Shown here piece by piece: positions 1 through 9,002 of a stretch of 64,000 nucleotides of DNA. Source of the DNA: Aequorivita vladivostokensis (GTDB lineage Bacteria; Bacteroidota; Bacteroidia; Flavobacteriales; Flavobacteriaceae). The position numbers and the translations under genes were made by a program. Position 1 is the stretch's first letter. The number at the start of each line of letters is the position of its first letter. The stretch covers positions 248,001 to 312,000 of the forward strand of contig NZ_JSVU01000003.1 of NCBI RefSeq assembly GCF_000952855.1, in the 5' to 3' direction. A model generated the notes under the pieces. It was not told the DNA's origin and did not search any database. It worked only from the letters and a program-made list of their open reading frames with translations.

Positions 1-703
1 TTCCTGCTTCGGTAGCGACTATAAATTTTTCCGCAGGATGTTTTTTCACATAATCAATCATGCCCGCCGTGGAACCGATATAGGTCGCGGTCTCTAAAAT
101 ATGGCTCTCACTTTCGGGGTGCGCAATAATTTTTGAACCGGGGTGCTCTTTGTAAAGTTTCAGCAATTTATCCATCGAAAACGCTTCGTGCACAATGCAG
201 GCGCCGTCCCAAAGCAGCATTTTCCGACCGGTTTTTTTCTGAATATATTTCCCCAGATTTTTATCGGGCGCAAAGATAATTGGAACCTCCTTCGGCACGG
301 AATTCACGATTTTTTCGGCATTGGAAGAGGTGCAGATAATATCGCTCAAGGCCTTTACTTCCGCAGAACAATTCACATAGGTTATTACCACGTGGTCCGG
401 ATGCGCCTCCACCAATGTGCGGAAAGCATCGGGCGGACACGAATCTGCCAGCGAGCAGCCCGCCATCAAATCGGGCAACAACACTTTTTTGTCGGGGTTC
501 AAAATCTTTGCGGTCTCGGCCATAAAATGCACACCGGCAAAGACAATCATATCGGCATCCGTTTCCGCAGCTTTTTGCGAAAGGCCCAAACTGTCGCCCA
601 CATAATCCGCCACTTCCTGAATTTCGGGCACTTGGTAGTAGTGCGCTAGGATTACGGCGTTTTTCTGCTTTTTCAGTTCGGTTATTTTTTGATGTAAATC
701 CAT
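1..703 (-). CDS. nadA: Quinolinate synthase NadA (partial, C-terminus beyond window edge)
   Basis: Condenses iminoaspartate with dihydroxyacetone phosphate to quinolinate in NAD biosynthesis, using a [4Fe-4S] cluster. The reverse strand reads from ATG at 703 as [20 protein letters not shown] and continues open for 234 codons to the window edge. Visible family motifs are the N-terminal [28 protein letters not shown] (first cluster Cys), [32 protein letters not shown] and the HPES segment. It starts 6 bases after the stop of the NorB-like gene, so the two are probably co-transcribed. The missing part should carry the last cluster cysteine. Confidence 0.95.
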   Translation of the reverse strand, partial: MDLHQKITELKKQKNAVILAHYYQVPEIQEVADYVGDSLGLSQKAAETDADMIVFAGVHFMAETAKILNPDKKVLLPDLMAGCSLADSCPPDAFRTLVEAHPDHVVITYVNCSAEVKALSDIICTSSNAEKIVNSVPKEVPIIFAPDKNLGKYIQKKTGRKMLLWDGACIVHEAFSMDKLLKLYKEHPGSKIIAHPESESHILETATYIGSTAGMIDYVKKHPAEKFIVATEAG

Positions 704-709
704 CGGGAA

Positions 710-2035
710 TCAAGTTTTAATTTTTTGAAGTAATGCTTTGAAAATAGGCGTTGCAACGATCAACAGCGAAACAAAAATCCCTATTCCAAAGATGAAAAAT
801 GAAATATAGTACGGCACGATTGAATCCTGCATTTCCGCAAACGATCCTTCCTTTGAAACGTACATCCAGTAGCTGCGCTTGGCCCCGGCAATTATCAACG
901 AAACGAAAAAGATAAACAGCGAAATATTGAAAGCCACAAAGCCTCGTTTGACCCATTTGGTATCGGTCTGAAGGGTTGGCCGCACGTAATGGGCAATAAA
1001 GAAGAGGGCCGAAAATAGGATCGTCGTGTTGATACCGATCGTGGTTCCCATTGAATGCGCCACCGTAATATGGGTGCCGTGGGTAAAGAAATTGATGGCA
1101 GGAATGGAGAACAACAGCGCCAAAATAATGTTTATAAAAATCCAGAAATCGGTTGCCAGCAAAAACCGATATGCCATGGGGTGGTTTTCTTTTTCCACCT
1201 TTAAAACGGAACGTTTCCAATTGTAAATAATCGACGCCAAAACAATCCACTCAGTCATACTTATCGCATAGGCAACGTAGCGGATCCACGGCTGTGTGGG
1301 CAGTAAATAGGTGTGGTGCGCCCAGCCGAACATCAAATTGGTGAGTCCCAAAAAGTAGAAGAAAAACGCCATTTTATTGGTAGCCACGTCGGTATCCTTT
1401 TTGATTTTGGACATCAGATAAATTGAAATACCGTAAACCAGCATATTCCACGAGCCCGTAAACGAGCCGGTGGATTTCCATTGTACGGCGAAATCCTTTA
1501 TAAAATGCAACCTAAAAAAATCGAAAAGCCAAAAATGCGCCTCCATCAAATGGTAGCACATAAAGGCGATGCCCGTGCCCCACATCCAAAAATAGACGGG
1601 CCACCCTTTCATATTGGTGTAAAGCGTCTTGAAATAATTGATGCCGAAAAGTACCCAGCCCAGTAAAATCGGAATCATCAAAATGGGTTTAAAGGCGAAA
1701 TATTCGCGCCCCTCGGTATAATCGAAAGCGAAAGAGAAATAAATGGCGACGCCCGTCAACAGGAAAAGTATGAAATGCAGCGATTGTAATTTGGGCGAAA
1801 AAAGCTCAAATTTTTCAACCGAAGCGATAAAGAAATAGATGCTGCCCGTGGCTGCGAGCACGATCCACGAAGTTTGCGAAGTAACGTGAAAGGGCCGCAG
1901 TTTGGAGAAGGGAACCGTTTCCTTTAAAAAATCGGGCAAGAGGTATTGAAACGACGCGGTTAACCCAAAAAGCATCCCCAAAAACAGGGCGGTGAGCGCA
2001 AACAACAAGAAATAGAGCGGCACTTTATTCTTCAT
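710..2035 (-). CDS. Divergent NorB-like heme-copper oxidoreductase subunit I
   Basis: A 441-residue membrane protein with about 12 hydrophobic segments, related to subunit I of the heme-copper oxidase / NO reductase superfamily. Hand alignment to the canonical NorB at 9112-10461 is anchored by the low-spin heme His (H50, RPFH), an EGR motif 60 residues later, the helix VII pair H240-H241 (GWAHHTY) and helix X (HGTHITVAHSMG). Several key positions differ. The helix VI H-L-W-V-E-G motif of NorB (FeB histidine and glutamate) corresponds to T-G-S-F-T-G. In helix X the H-G-H of NorB is H327-S-M329, so one heme ligand is Met rather than His. It overlaps the NorC-like gene by 11 bases. It may be a non-canonical NO reductase or another heme-copper enzyme. 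Confidence 0.75.
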   Translation of the reverse strand: MKNKVPLYFLLFALTALFLGMLFGLTASFQYLLPDFLKETVPFSKLRPFHVTSQTSWIVLAATGSIYFFIASVEKFELFSPKLQSLHFILFLLTGVAIYFSFAFDYTEGREYFAFKPILMIPILLGWVLFGINYFKTLYTNMKGWPVYFWMWGTGIAFMCYHLMEAHFWLFDFFRLHFIKDFAVQWKSTGSFTGSWNMLVYGISIYLMSKIKKDTDVATNKMAFFFYFLGLTNLMFGWAHHTYLLPTQPWIRYVAYAISMTEWIVLASIIYNWKRSVLKVEKENHPMAYRFLLATDFWIFINIILALLFSIPAINFFTHGTHITVAHSMGTTIGINTTILFSALFFIAHYVRPTLQTDTKWVKRGFVAFNISLFIFFVSLIIAGAKRSYWMYVSKEGSFAEMQDSIVPYYISFFIFGIGIFVSLLIVATPIFKALLQKIKT

Positions 2036-2456
2036 TTCGATACTTTATTTTAACCCAGCCCGTGGCCTCAATCTCGGCGTCATAATTTGGATAAATGCCC
2101 GTTTCATCCACCTGTTTCAAGTATTCCACCAGAGCATCTTTTTCTTCTTCGGTAAAATGGAATTGCGGCATACTCTTCACGCCACTGTTCAAAAATGCCT
2201 TTATATAGTTTGGGCCTTTGCCTTCTGTAGAATACACGTTGGTTAAATCGGGGCCCAAATAACCGCCCAAACCGTACAATTGGTGACAGGACCAACAACG
2301 GTTGCTTTGGAACAGCTGCTGGCCTTTCACTGCCACTGGGGATAACTTTTCGACGGCCACGTAGCCATCGGTATTATAGATTACATAGTTATAAAAGCCG
2401 AAAAGGGCGAGCAAAATCGCCATAATACAAATATAAGGCCTTGGATTGGAGACCAT
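2025..2456 (-). CDS. NorC-like membrane-anchored cytochrome c
   Basis: Probable electron-donating subunit of the divergent NorB-like protein. From the chosen start (MVSNPRPYICIMAIL) it has 143 residues: one N-terminal membrane anchor (about residues 7-28), then a periplasmic monoheme domain with C54-W-S-C57-H58 followed by LGGYLGPDLTN, as in NorC. A longer reading begins at 2495, but a -7 element at 2479-2486 lies inside that extension, so translation from 2456 is more likely. The stop overlaps the next gene by 11 bases, giving tight coupling. The Fnr-type box at 2510-2521 lies 54 bases upstream of the start. Confidence 0.8.
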   Translation of the reverse strand: MVSNPRPYICIMAILLALFGFYNYVIYNTDGYVAVEKLSPVAVKGQQLFQSNRCWSCHQLYGLGGYLGPDLTNVYSTEGKGPNYIKAFLNSGVKSMPQFHFTEEEKDALVEYLKQVDETGIYPNYDAEIEATGWVKIKYRNEE

Positions 2457-2509
2457 TTCAATTTGAATTATTTGGGCATAAAAATACCTTTTCACTGCTG
2501 TGCGAAATA

Positions 2510-2521
2510 TGATATTTATCA
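2510..2521. promoter_or_regulatory. Fnr-type palindrome, divergent promoter
   Basis: TGATATTTATCA, a perfect TGAT-N4-ATCA palindrome. On the minus strand TATTTTTA (2486-2479) follows exactly 23 bases later, a near match to TAnnTTTG, serving the NorC-like gene. On the plus strand TAATTTCG (2545-2552) also follows 23 bases later, serving the acyl-CoA synthetase. One bound dimer could therefore activate both directions. Confidence 0.65.
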
Positions 2522-2609
2522 GTTTTTAGGACTTAAACATCTTTTAATTTCGTACTTCCCAAAAATCCCTCGAATTTACTTTGCATTTCAACTTCATTTC
2601 TAAAAAAAT

Positions 2610-4664
2610 ATGGTCAACAACCAACTACTAAATCCGAAAAGTATCGCCATAATCGGTGCTTCCAATGATACCAAAAAGCCCGGTGGAAATATGCTTAAAA
2701 ATATTCTTGCCGGAGGGTTTGCGGGAAATCTTTACGTGGTGAATCCAAAGGAAGAAAGAGTTCAGGGCATAAAAAGTTTTTCTGAAGTAATGGAAATTCC
2801 CCAAACCGACCTCGCCATTCTTGCCATTCCGGCAAAATATTGTCCCGAAACGGTAAAAATTTTAGCCGAAGAAAAAAATACGAAGGCTTTTATAATCATT
2901 TCCGCAGGTTTTGGCGAAGCGGGCGAACAGGGAAAACAATGGGAACAGCAGATAGTTTTGACGGTCAATTCGGTTGATGGTTGCCTGATTGGCCCAAACT
3001 GCATCGGCGTAATCACCGAAAATTACAAAGGCGTTTTTACCGCTCCCGTGCCGCAGTTCAACCCAGAGGGATGCGACCTCATTTCGGGGTCGGGCGCCAC
3101 GGCAGTCTTTATTATGGAAGCCGGAATGGCGCTGGGCGTTTCCTTCGCGAACGTATTTTCCGTTGGAAATGCAGCCCAGACGGGCATTGAGGATATTTTG
3201 GAATATATGGACGAAAACTTCGATGCCGAAAAAGACCCGTTGATAAAACTGTTGTATCTCGAAACCATTTCCAATCCGCAAAAGCTGTTGAAACACGCTT
3301 CCTCCCTTATAAAAAAAGGTGCGAAAATAGCGGCCATTAAAGCAGGAAGCACCGCCGAAGGCAGCCGTGCCGCCACTTCGCACACGGGCGCGATTGCCAG
3401 TAGCGATATGACGGTGCGCGCGCTGTTCCACAAAGCGGGGATTGTGTATTGCAGCAGCCGCGAGGAACTGCTGAGCGTGGCCTCCATTTTCAACTACAAA
3501 AAACTGGAGGGGAAAAACATTGCCATCATTACCCACGCCGGCGGTTCGGCGGTGATGCTGGCCGATGAGCTTTCAAAAGGCGGCCTAAAAGTTCCCGAAA
3601 TATCCGGGCCCGATGCCGAAAAGCTGAAAACCTTCCTCTACCCCGGCTCTTCCGTAGCCAACCCCATCGATTTTCTGGCCACGGGCACTGCCGAACAATT
3701 GGGCATCATTATCGATTACTGCGAACACAAATTTGACAACATAGACGCGATGGCCGTGGTTTTCGGCAGTCCGGGACTTTTTGATGTGGAAAATGTCTAT
3801 AATGTATTGAGCGTGAAGCTCGAAATCTGCAACAAGCCCATTTTTCCCGTGCTGCCTTCCGTGATAAACGCGCAGCGCGAAATCCAATCCTTTTTGAAAA
3901 AAGGGCACATCAACTTCCCCGATGAAGTGGTTTTGGGCAAAGCCCTCTCCCAGGTTTTCAATACGCCGGAACCTGTTTCCGAAGCAATTTCACTCCCGAA
4001 AATTGACATCGAAAAAATCCGAGGCGTTATCGATACGGCCTCCGAGGGTTATTTGGATGCCGCCCAAACGCAGAAGCTGTTGGATGCTGCGGGAATTCCA
4101 CGGGTTACGGAAGTGGTTGAAAATTCAAAGGAAAAACTGCTCGCCGCGATGGATTCCCTGGAATTTCCGGTGGTGATGAAAGTTGTGGGCCCGCTCCACA
4201 AAAGCGACGCAAAAGGCGTGGTGCTGAATATCACTTCAAAGGAAGAAGTTTCGGAAACTTTTGATAGGCTGATGCAAATAGATTCCGCAACGGCGGTGAT
4301 GGTGCAGCCGCAACTGGCGGGACTGGAACTGTTTGTGGGCGTAATGAAGGAGCCGGGTTTCAACCACACCATTCTATGCGGTTTGGGCGGGATTTTCATC
4401 GAAGTGCTAAACGATGTTTCGGCGGGTTTAAGCCCTATTTCAAAAAACGAAGCCCAGCAAATGGTACAATCGCTTCGCGGGTATAAACTCATTCAGGGTG
4501 CGAGGGGCCGAGAGGGCGTTGACGAAAACGAGTTTGTGGAAATCATCCAACGGCTTTCGGCTTTGGTGGAGGCCGCCCCGGAAATTACCGAAATGGACAT
4601 CAATCCGTTGATTGGCACCCGGAAAAATATTGTTGCCGTGGATGCTCGGGTGCGGGTTGGGTAA
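2610..4664 (+). CDS. ADP-forming acetate/acyl-CoA synthetase, fused alpha-beta
   Basis: Interconverts an acyl-CoA, ADP and phosphate with the free acid, CoA and ATP. The 684 residues contain a CoA-binding Rossmann domain (IAIIGASNDTKKPGGNMLKN near the N-terminus), two succinyl-CoA-synthetase-like flavodoxin folds with the ATSHTGAIASSD segment that holds the phosphorylated His in this family, and a C-terminal ATP-grasp domain (about 470-684) with FPVVMKVVGPLHKSDAKGV. Length and order match the fused single-chain family. It is transcribed divergently from the NorC-like gene and may share its Fnr box, which would fit energy conservation under low oxygen. The substrate cannot be read from sequence. 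Confidence 0.9.
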   Translation: MVNNQLLNPKSIAIIGASNDTKKPGGNMLKNILAGGFAGNLYVVNPKEERVQGIKSFSEVMEIPQTDLAILAIPAKYCPETVKILAEEKNTKAFIIISAGFGEAGEQGKQWEQQIVLTVNSVDGCLIGPNCIGVITENYKGVFTAPVPQFNPEGCDLISGSGATAVFIMEAGMALGVSFANVFSVGNAAQTGIEDILEYMDENFDAEKDPLIKLLYLETISNPQKLLKHASSLIKKGAKIAAIKAGSTAEGSRAATSHTGAIASSDMTVRALFHKAGIVYCSSREELLSVASIFNYKKLEGKNIAIITHAGGSAVMLADELSKGGLKVPEISGPDAEKLKTFLYPGSSVANPIDFLATGTAEQLGIIIDYCEHKFDNIDAMAVVFGSPGLFDVENVYNVLSVKLEICNKPIFPVLPSVINAQREIQSFLKKGHINFPDEVVLGKALSQVFNTPEPVSEAISLPKIDIEKIRGVIDTASEGYLDAAQTQKLLDAAGIPRVTEVVENSKEKLLAAMDSLEFPVVMKVVGPLHKSDAKGVVLNITSKEEVSETFDRLMQIDSATAVMVQPQLAGLELFVGVMKEPGFNHTILCGLGGIFIEVLNDVSAGLSPISKNEAQQMVQSLRGYKLIQGARGREGVDENEFVEIIQRLSALVEAAPEITEMDINPLIGTRKNIVAVDARVRVG

Positions 4665-4724
4665 CTGTTTATACTACTGCGGAAATGCTGACTGCGATGG
4701 TTCGGAAACAGTGGGTATTTGTGT

Positions 4725-4732
4725 TATATTTG
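4725..4732 (+). promoter_or_regulatory. TAnnTTTG -7 element before the beta-barrel gene
   Basis: TATATTTG, a perfect match to the Bacteroidota -7 consensus, 88 bases before the start codon at 4820. No convincing -33 TTG partner was found, so this is tentative. Confidence 0.35.
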
Positions 4733-4788
4733 AAAATAATCAATTAGAGATACAATGGGTATAAATGCAACTATTGTATTTATCTACA

Positions 4789-5456
4789 TGTTGCAAACGA
4801 TTTAAAAACAAAATCAGGAATGAAAAAAACTACATTGATAATCGGAATAACTACTCTGCTAATGAATTTTAGCGTTTTAGCTCAAAATGAACCAATCGAA
4901 TTTGGATTAAAAGCAGGTCTAAATTATTCCAACCTAATTATTGATGACAATATTCCTGCAGAAACAAATGCCAAAATTGGATTTCATCTTGGAGGATTTT
5001 TAAGTTTTAAATTAACTGACAATTTTAGAATAAAACCTGAATTGCTGTTTTCAACACAAAATGCAGAAATTGAATTCTCAGAAAACATAAATATGGGTGA
5101 CCCTAACGACCCTGTTTTCGGCAAAAGATTTAAAGCAGATATTAAGCAGAATTTAATTTTACTTCCAATTATGGCTGATTATTATTTCAGTGAAAATTTC
5201 GATTTAGAATTTGGACCACAATTCGGATTTGTAATCAATCAAGATATAACTGATAATAATAATGATTTCAGTTTTGGAAATGACGATTATGATAAATTTG
5301 AAGTTGCTCTGAATGTTGGAGCGGGATTTACTTTTTCAGAAAATTATCGAATTGGACTAAGATATAATTATGGAATTACTGAACGTGATAATAATAAAAG
5401 TTCTGTTTTACAATTCGGCCTGAGTTATAAACTGTGAGGAAAAACTGTTTGCAACA
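4789..5456. repeat. Inverted repeat flanking a single AT-rich gene (cassette-like)
   Basis: TGTTGCAAAC at 4789-4798 and its exact complement GTTTGCAACA at 5447-5456 bracket one gene. The bracketed DNA is clearly more AT-rich than the genes on either side. The downstream arm continues as GTTTGCAACACTGTATCC, which resembles motifs seen beside isolated accessory genes in flavobacterial genomes (from memory). A 10-base match could arise by chance. Confidence 0.35.
4820..5437 (+). CDS. PorT-like outer membrane beta-barrel protein
   Basis: A 205-residue protein with a Sec signal peptide (MKKTTLIIGITTLLMNFSVLAQ) followed by alternating short beta-strand segments such as EFGLKAGLNYSNLI and a terminal strand ending SVLQFGLSYKL, typical of Bacteroidota porin-family / PorT-like barrels. 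It probably sits in the outer membrane; its ligand or role is unknown. Base composition is more AT-rich than neighbouring genes and the gene is flanked by a 10-base inverted repeat, suggesting recent acquisition. It has no evident link to the nor genes. Confidence 0.8.
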   Translation: MKKTTLIIGITTLLMNFSVLAQNEPIEFGLKAGLNYSNLIIDDNIPAETNAKIGFHLGGFLSFKLTDNFRIKPELLFSTQNAEIEFSENINMGDPNDPVFGKRFKADIKQNLILLPIMADYYFSENFDLEFGPQFGFVINQDITDNNNDFSFGNDDYDKFEVALNVGAGFTFSENYRIGLRYNYGITERDNNKSSVLQFGLSYKL

Positions 5457-5516
5457 CTGTATCCTATGAAAAGCACTAATCCCTTTCTTCGAATATAATA
5501 TTCTCTATTCAGTCTT

Positions 5517-5750
5517 TTAAACCGCCCAAACCACAACAAGCAATAGCGTCAAAAACGCCACGAGCAGTACCTTCCAAAAAGCATTCGCCTTTTTAAGTTC
5601 CATAAAAAAGAATGCCACGCCTATAAACTTCAAAAAGGAAAGCACTAAAATGATTATTGCAACATAGGTAAAATCCAGATTGGCAAACACCGCGGAAAGC
5701 AGGGTCAGGCCAATCAAAACAAGCCAGGTGATGTTAAAAGTGCGTTCCAT
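5517..5750 (-). CDS. norF: NorF-like / cytochrome oxidase subunit IV family small membrane protein
   Basis: A 77-residue protein starting MERTFNITWLVLIGLTLLSA with three predicted membrane helices and the FMELKKANAFWK loop typical of the prokaryotic subunit IV / NorF family. The open frame extends upstream to 5942, but that part overlaps norE out of frame; the ATG at 5750 lies 2 bases after the norE stop and gives the family length. It is the last gene of the norCBQDEF operon and probably helps assembly or stability of NO reductase with NorE. The symbol rests on position and family rather than strong sequence identity. Confidence 0.75.
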   Translation of the reverse strand: MERTFNITWLVLIGLTLLSAVFANLDFTYVAIIILVLSFLKFIGVAFFFMELKKANAFWKVLLVAFLTLLLVVVWAV

Positions 5751-5752
5751 TT

Positions 5753-6337
5753 TTAAAAGAGTAAATAGATTATAGGGAATAGCAACAGCCAAATCAAATC
5801 GCACATATGCCAAAAGGCTGCACCCGATTCGTAATCGGCAATTTTGAGAGTTTGGGGTTTTTTGCTGAGGGTTCTTCCCAAAACCAGCAAAATAATGATC
5901 CCCACCACCACGTGTATTACGTGAAAAAGGGTGAGCATCCAATAATATCCAAAAAATGCATTGTAACCCACCGTTAATCCTGCTTCAATCTTATCGGCGT
6001 ATTCCACGGCTTTCAAAATCAAAAACAACATTCCGCCGAGAATGGTCAACCGAAGAAACCACTTGCTTTTGCTAAAATTCCCCAATTTCAGAAAATGCAC
6101 CGACTGCGCCATGCACCAACCGCTGCTGAGCAGAAAAACGGTATTTATAGCGCCATAAGCCGTGTTTAGCAACAGGCGGGATTCGTGAAAAAGTTCGGGC
6201 TCTGCCCTTGCATTCAGCGCCATAAAAACCAGGGCAATCCCGAAGGTTACCAATTCCAAATAAATAATAATCCACAGCAGGATGCCGCCCGGTGGGTAAA
6301 AAATGTTTTTGTAATCTATTTTGGCCGTAGTGTCCAT
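5753..6337 (-). CDS. norE: NorE, cytochrome c oxidase subunit III family protein
   Basis: A 194-residue integral membrane protein of the heme-copper oxidase subunit III family, with five hydrophobic segments. Family features are PPGGILLWIIIYLELVTFG near the N-terminus, the middle YADKIEAGLTVGYNAFFGYYW and the C-terminal FHVIHVVVGIIILL and YESGAAFWHMCDLIWLLLFP. In denitrifiers NorE supports full NO reductase activity but is not part of the purified NorCB enzyme. It begins 1 base after the norD stop and is followed by norF after 2 bases. Confidence 0.9.
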   Translation of the reverse strand: MDTTAKIDYKNIFYPPGGILLWIIIYLELVTFGIALVFMALNARAEPELFHESRLLLNTAYGAINTVFLLSSGWCMAQSVHFLKLGNFSKSKWFLRLTILGGMLFLILKAVEYADKIEAGLTVGYNAFFGYYWMLTLFHVIHVVVGIIILLVLGRTLSKKPQTLKIADYESGAAFWHMCDLIWLLLFPIIYLLF

Positions 6338-6338
6338 T

Positions 6339-8108
6339 TTAGCTTTGGTGTTTTATTTTATCGTACAGTTTTACCAGCGATTGCAGCAATTCCACGGGAG
6401 TGGTCAAAATCTGGAAATGGTTCTGCCCAAACATCTGTGGCAAGTAATATTTTGCCTGCGCTTCAATAGCCAAGGCATACGAATTGATGTTCCGCTGGTT
6501 CAATTCCCGAAGTGCTTGCTTTACATCGTTGATGCCGTATTTGCCCTCGTACTTGTCGTAATCATTGGGTTTTCCGTCAGAAATCAGGATGACCCATTTA
6601 TTTTTGGTATCGCGATTATCGAGCAAGGCTCCGGAATGCCGCAATGCCGTACCAATACGCGTATAACCACTTGGCTGCAGGGCGCCCACCTTGTTTTTTG
6701 CCTTTTGCCACGGTTCGTCAAAATCCTTTAAAGTTAGATAGGTGCTGTGGTTTCGGGTTTTTGAATAGAAACCGGCGATGGAAAAATCCACATTGAATTC
6801 CTCCAAAATTTCCCCAAAAATGATGGAGACCTGCTTTTCCACATCAATCACCCTGTTGTCTGCGGCATAGCCATCGCTGGAAAGGCTGCTGTCCAAAAGC
6901 ATCAAAATGGAAAGGTCTTTTTCCTTTTTGCGTTTTGAGAGATAGATATTTTCCGACGGCGTGTGGCCCGAATGCACGTCAACGTAAAGGTCCGTGAGCG
7001 CATCGAGATCAAATTCCTCGCCCTGCAATTGCCTGCGCTGCTGCTGGTATTTATTGTTTACCGAAGTGAGCATCTTCCGCAGCCCCATCAAAGTGGAAGC
7101 GTGCTCGCGAAGCGTATTTTTATAATAATCAAAATCGGTTTCGGTTTGCGTTTGGGGGAAAACCTTGCAGAAATCCGGTTTGTAAGTGCGTTTGGAATAA
7201 TCCCATTCGTCGTACAAAATGTGATGGCCCGAAGTTTCCAATTCGGCACTCTCCGAAATGGTGGTATTTTCAATAAACTCCGCCTGATAGATGGAATGCG
7301 TAGGGTCGTCCACCCGCACGGTCTGTTTCATATTCAAGTCCTCTAGCGCATTGGCGTGGTCGTCCAGTTCGTCATCGCCGTCAAAATCGCGCCAACCGCC
7401 CTCCCACTCTTCCGCGGTTTCGGCCTTTTCAAAATTGTGGGTAAGCACATAATCTTCCTGCGCTTTTTTGTCAACCTCAATGGATTTTATCTCTTCCACC
7501 GCATTGGCCTTCAAAATGGTGTTTATCTCTTCCTCAATGGCGGTTTTTACTTTTTCCGAAATATTCTCAAGCACCTTTTTCTTCACAGTTTCCGGGGAAT
7601 TCTCCATCCATTTCCCATAAATAAACGAATAATCGGGCGGATTTTTTTCCGAAGCATTTTCTTCAAAAAGCAATTTCAGTTCGGTATAAATGGTTTCCGT
7701 TCCCGGGAATTGGCTGAAAATCTCCTTTAAGACTTTTTCAGAATTTTCCTCGGAAATTTTCCGCGCCTCTTCCAAAGTGTGCTCCTCGCCCAATTCATAA
7801 TTTAGATGAAAACTTTTTTGGATGGAAAGATAAAGCGTCCTAAAAATGTAAAAAGCAAGATTTTTTTCCGAAGTATCAAAACCCGAAAACCGTTCGGGCA
7901 AAAAGAAGGCATTGTTCTTATAACCGCCCTCCTGCTCTGCCTCAAAAATTTCGATGGAATGGCCCGTTACGGCTCGTGCCACCAACGTAAGCCGTGGCTT
8001 TATTTCGCAAAGCTTTACGGTGTGCGCAATGGCTTCCCTCGCACTTTTTTTTCGGTGTTTTAGGAATTTGGCGACCTTCGCAAAGATAAACTCATCGGGT
8101 TCAAACAT
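6339..8108 (-). CDS. norD: NorD, von Willebrand factor A domain activation protein
   Basis: A 589-residue cytoplasmic protein required with NorQ to activate NO reductase, probably by metal (FeB) insertion. The C-terminal VWA domain (about 390-585) has the MIDAS residues in LLDSSLSS and ISDGKPNDYDKYEGKYG. The N-terminal half is helical and acidic, with a long Glu/Asp-rich linker around residues 200-260, as in NorD/CbbO-type partners of MoxR ATPases. It follows norQ by 10 bases and precedes norE by 1 base. Length is close to the NorD norm. Confidence 0.92.
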   Translation of the reverse strand: MFEPDEFIFAKVAKFLKHRKKSAREAIAHTVKLCEIKPRLTLVARAVTGHSIEIFEAEQEGGYKNNAFFLPERFSGFDTSEKNLAFYIFRTLYLSIQKSFHLNYELGEEHTLEEARKISEENSEKVLKEIFSQFPGTETIYTELKLLFEENASEKNPPDYSFIYGKWMENSPETVKKKVLENISEKVKTAIEEEINTILKANAVEEIKSIEVDKKAQEDYVLTHNFEKAETAEEWEGGWRDFDGDDELDDHANALEDLNMKQTVRVDDPTHSIYQAEFIENTTISESAELETSGHHILYDEWDYSKRTYKPDFCKVFPQTQTETDFDYYKNTLREHASTLMGLRKMLTSVNNKYQQQRRQLQGEEFDLDALTDLYVDVHSGHTPSENIYLSKRKKEKDLSILMLLDSSLSSDGYAADNRVIDVEKQVSIIFGEILEEFNVDFSIAGFYSKTRNHSTYLTLKDFDEPWQKAKNKVGALQPSGYTRIGTALRHSGALLDNRDTKNKWVILISDGKPNDYDKYEGKYGINDVKQALRELNQRNINSYALAIEAQAKYYLPQMFGQNHFQILTTPVELLQSLVKLYDKIKHQS

Positions 8109-8118
8109 GGCTTTTGGC

Positions 8119-8940
8119 TTAAATCATCAAATCGCAGAGGTCGGTGAGTGCTTGGGTAATTTCCGCGTCGTCGGTCAACGGTTCCACAATGGCTACTTTT
8201 ACGGAAAGCCGCTTCGGAAGGCCGCTGTTTATAAGCATTGCCGCGTCAACCAACAAACGGGTGGAAACGGTTTCGGTAAGCCCCAACTCGGTGAGATTGC
8301 GGATTTTATTGGCGATGTTCACCAGTTTTTTTGAAGTGTCTTTGTCCAAGCCAGTTTCAGTTGCAACGATTTCGGTTTCGTCCTTAGCGGTCGGATATTG
8401 AAACGAAAGCGCCACAAAACGCTGGCGGGTAGATGGTTTCAGCTCTTTAAAACCTTTTTGGTAGCCGGGATTGAAAGAGGCCACGAGCATAAAATCGGGA
8501 TGTGCTTTTACGGTAATGCCCAATTTGTCAATATAAAGCTCCTTTCTGTGGTCAGTTAGGGAATGTATGGCAACCACCACATCTGGGCGGGCTTCGGCAA
8601 TTTCATCCAAATAAAGAATGGCGCCCTCTTTTACGGCTGTCGTCAACGGCCCGTCCACCCAAATGGTCTCGGCGCCCTTGATAATGTAGCGCCCAATAAG
8701 GTCTGTGGAAGAGGTTTCCTCATGGCAGGAAACGGTGATGAGCGATTGCTCCAACTGATGCGCCATAAAATCCACAAACCGTGTTTTGCCAGTGCCCGTT
8801 GGTCCTTTCAGCAAAATGGGCAGTTTGTTTTTAAAAGCATGCCGAAAAACCTCAACCTCGCGGTCTATGGGTTTATAAAAGGGTATTTCCGAAGAGAATT
8901 TTAGGCTTTCCTTTATGGTGATTGTTTCTGTGATTGACAT
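8119..8940 (-). CDS. norQ: NorQ, MoxR-family AAA+ ATPase
   Basis: A 273-residue AAA+ ATPase of the NorQ/CbbQ type that works with NorD in NO reductase maturation. Walker A is LLKGPTGTGKTRF, Walker B is AILYLDEIAEA, sensor residues lie in HPDFMLVASFNPGYQ, and the arginine finger is in KPSTRQRFVAL. It is separated from norB by a 171-base gap with a potential hairpin, so its dose may differ from that of norCB. It is followed by norD after 10 bases. Confidence 0.93.
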   Translation of the reverse strand: MSITETITIKESLKFSSEIPFYKPIDREVEVFRHAFKNKLPILLKGPTGTGKTRFVDFMAHQLEQSLITVSCHEETSSTDLIGRYIIKGAETIWVDGPLTTAVKEGAILYLDEIAEARPDVVVAIHSLTDHRKELYIDKLGITVKAHPDFMLVASFNPGYQKGFKELKPSTRQRFVALSFQYPTAKDETEIVATETGLDKDTSKKLVNIANKIRNLTELGLTETVSTRLLVDAAMLINSGLPKRLSVKVAIVEPLTDDAEITQALTDLCDLMI

Positions 8941-9002
8941 AATTCAAGATTTTTAGTGTCGTTTCAACTGTACCGAAATTGTACAGCGGAAAACTATTAT
9001 TA

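Noticed and set aside
2456-2495. Longer start for the NorC-like protein
   Set aside because: The -7 element lies within the extension, so the mRNA would not contain that start codon.
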